A DNA stretch of 64,000 nucleotides from an uncultured Campylobacter sp. (GTDB taxonomy: Bacteria; Campylobacterota; Campylobacteria; Campylobacterales; Campylobacteraceae): positions 206,696-270,695 of the forward strand of contig NZ_CAURPW010000002.1 in NCBI RefSeq assembly GCF_963526985.1. Direction: 5' to 3'. Made by a program: the position numbers and the translations under genes. The notes beneath the pieces are model-generated. The model worked only from the letters and a program-made list of their open reading frames with translations, was not told the origin of the DNA and searched no databases. Shown piece by piece: positions 63,371 to 64,000 of this stretch (its first letter is position 1; each line of letters starts with the position of its first letter).

Positions 63371-63502
63371 TTAAAGTGCCCTCGTTTCTTCAAAGCTATA
63401 TTTCGCCTCACACCTATCTTCGGCGCCTAAATTCTCGCAAACGCTTCGCGCCTCACGGCAAGCGCTAGACGGTATCTTGTCTAAAATTTCAAAGTTGTTC
63501 AT
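63371..63502 (-). CDS. Possible 43-residue protein downstream of the YolD-like gene
   Basis: A short minus-strand ORF begins MNNFEILDKIPSSACREA and ends EETRAL. It is acidic and helix-prone with three cysteines, unlike the Lys/Phe-rich chance ORFs of nearby gaps. It starts 43 bases past the YolD-like stop, so it could be the third gene of the module. No good ribosome site: GGAAG abuts the ATG. The family is unknown and it may be chance. Confidence 0.35.
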   Translation of the reverse strand: MNNFEILDKIPSSACREARSVCENLGAEDRCEAKYSFEETRAL

Positions 63503-63545
63503 CTTCCAAAAGCGGTCCTACGAAGCATAAATATAAAATCGCCGT

Positions 63546-63854
63546 TTATAAAACGACTTCAACCGCGTAAACATCGTCAAATTTAACCCTCGTCTTCACT
63601 ACCGTTAGGCTTTTATCCATCAAATTTACGCTTGAGACTAGCCCCTCTATATTCGCGTAGCCCTGCCCGTCATGGTATGTGATTTTTACCTTGTCGGCGG
63701 GCTTTAGTTTGCTTATTTTATTTAGATTTTCTTCTATCTTTGATTCGTCTAGATCTAGCTTTTCGCTCTTTTCTCGCTCCTGCGCCTTTAGGGCTTTTTC
63801 TAGGGTAGAGAGAGGATTAAACGAGCTAAAGATTTTGGCTCTGTCCTTATTCAC
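63546..63854 (-). CDS. YolD-like protein
   Basis: A 102-residue protein with a charged helical N-terminal half (residues 15-50, EKALKAQEREKSEKLDLDES) and a C-terminal beta-rich part (ADKVKITYHDGQGYANIEGL, VKTRVKFDDVYAVEVV) like the YolD family. YolD genes in Firmicutes sit beside Y-family polymerase genes of the UvrX type and are thought to act like UmuD partners. The start is GTG and overlaps the polymerase stop by eight bases, so the two are translationally coupled. Confidence 0.65.
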   Translation of the reverse strand: MNKDRAKIFSSFNPLSTLEKALKAQEREKSEKLDLDESKIEENLNKISKLKPADKVKITYHDGQGYANIEGLVSSVNLMDKSLTVVKTRVKFDDVYAVEVVL

Positions 63855-64000
63855 CGCTTTTGTGCCCTCCTATCTTTTTGTTTCTATCTCGACCGGTGGC
63901 TTCGGGTAGCAGGTCGATGGCTCTTAGGATGGAGTTTTTGCCGTATTTTTCTTTTATCTTATTTAGGGTTTTTAGCACCGTTTTTTCTTTTGCGTTTTCT
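63847..64000 (-). CDS. Y-family DNA polymerase (UmuC/DinB/UvrX type), C-terminal part
   Basis: Only the last 50 codons are inside the window; the gene continues past 64000. They read VLKTLNKIKEKYGKNSILRA, then a Leu/Ala segment and ATGRDRNKKIGGHKSGE before the stop. The KYGKN...LRA...AT.R.RN..IGGH pattern is the C-terminal tail of UvrX/UmuC-like translesion polymerases. The rest must be checked in the adjoining sequence. Confidence 0.7.
   Translation of the reverse strand, partial: ENAKEKTVLKTLNKIKEKYGKNSILRAIDLLPEATGRDRNKKIGGHKSGE

Overview
The window looks like chromosomal DNA from a Campylobacter of the moderately GC-rich oral or gut group (C. rectus, C. showae or C. curvus type). This rests on gene content and order. 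perR, dxs, fliH, fliG, fliF, hisC, pheA, lysA, an LptF/LptG permease, pth and rplY follow one another as I remember them around Cj0311-Cj0322 of C. jejuni. tal, serB, cheW, cheAY, cheV, an LpxH-like gene, greA, lpxB, surE and a ThiF-like gene match Cj0281-Cj0294. mobA-pldA, rnc-aroC-rnhA-dnaG and nrfHA are also arranged as in Campylobacter. The species is inference.

Positions 119-24111 form one long run of minus-strand genes with short gaps or overlaps. It begins with lprI-like, lpxB and greA, and passes through an envelope phosphoesterase, the chemotaxis core (cheV, cheAY, cheW), serB, tal, a PilT-family ATPase with a very long acidic N-terminal region, rplY, pth, an LPS-export permease, lysA, pheA and hisC. 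It ends with the flagellar base genes fliF, fliG and fliH, then dxs, perR and a small Cys-rich membrane ORF. Next comes the nitrite ammonification pair nrfHA (minus), separated by an AT-rich divergent promoter region from the plus-strand genes surE, tcdA-like, mobA and pldA.

From 30 to 39 kb the content is more accessory: a YwqK-like secreted protein, an orphan SUKH immunity-like protein, a MenA-type prenyltransferase, a YceI protein, a glycerate kinase with a GntP permease, and an MFS exporter. From 39 to 49 kb there is a housekeeping block (polA, aroC, rnc, rnhA, a LapB-like TPR protein, dnaG, a PP-loop ATPase), including a frameshifted gene remnant just downstream of aroC.

A gene-free stretch of about 1.1 kb leads into an AT-rich island at 49.7-52.4 kb. 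It holds uncharacterised membrane proteins, two of which look as if they carry bacterial PH-like domains. serC, a CYTH-CHAD protein, ubiE/menG and xseA follow. Then come a DUF1266-like protein with a PH-like tail, a three-lipoprotein operon (CsgG-like, DUF4810-like, DUF799-like) with a DIP1984-family gene, and a second SUKH-like protein. The right edge carries the end of a Y-family DNA polymerase gene translationally coupled to a YolD-like gene and a possible 43-codon ORF.

The palindrome AAATTT is strikingly frequent throughout, especially in gaps. It fits the RAATTY motif used for self-DNA recognition in C. jejuni transformation. No rRNA, tRNA, CRISPR array or recognisable insertion sequence was seen.
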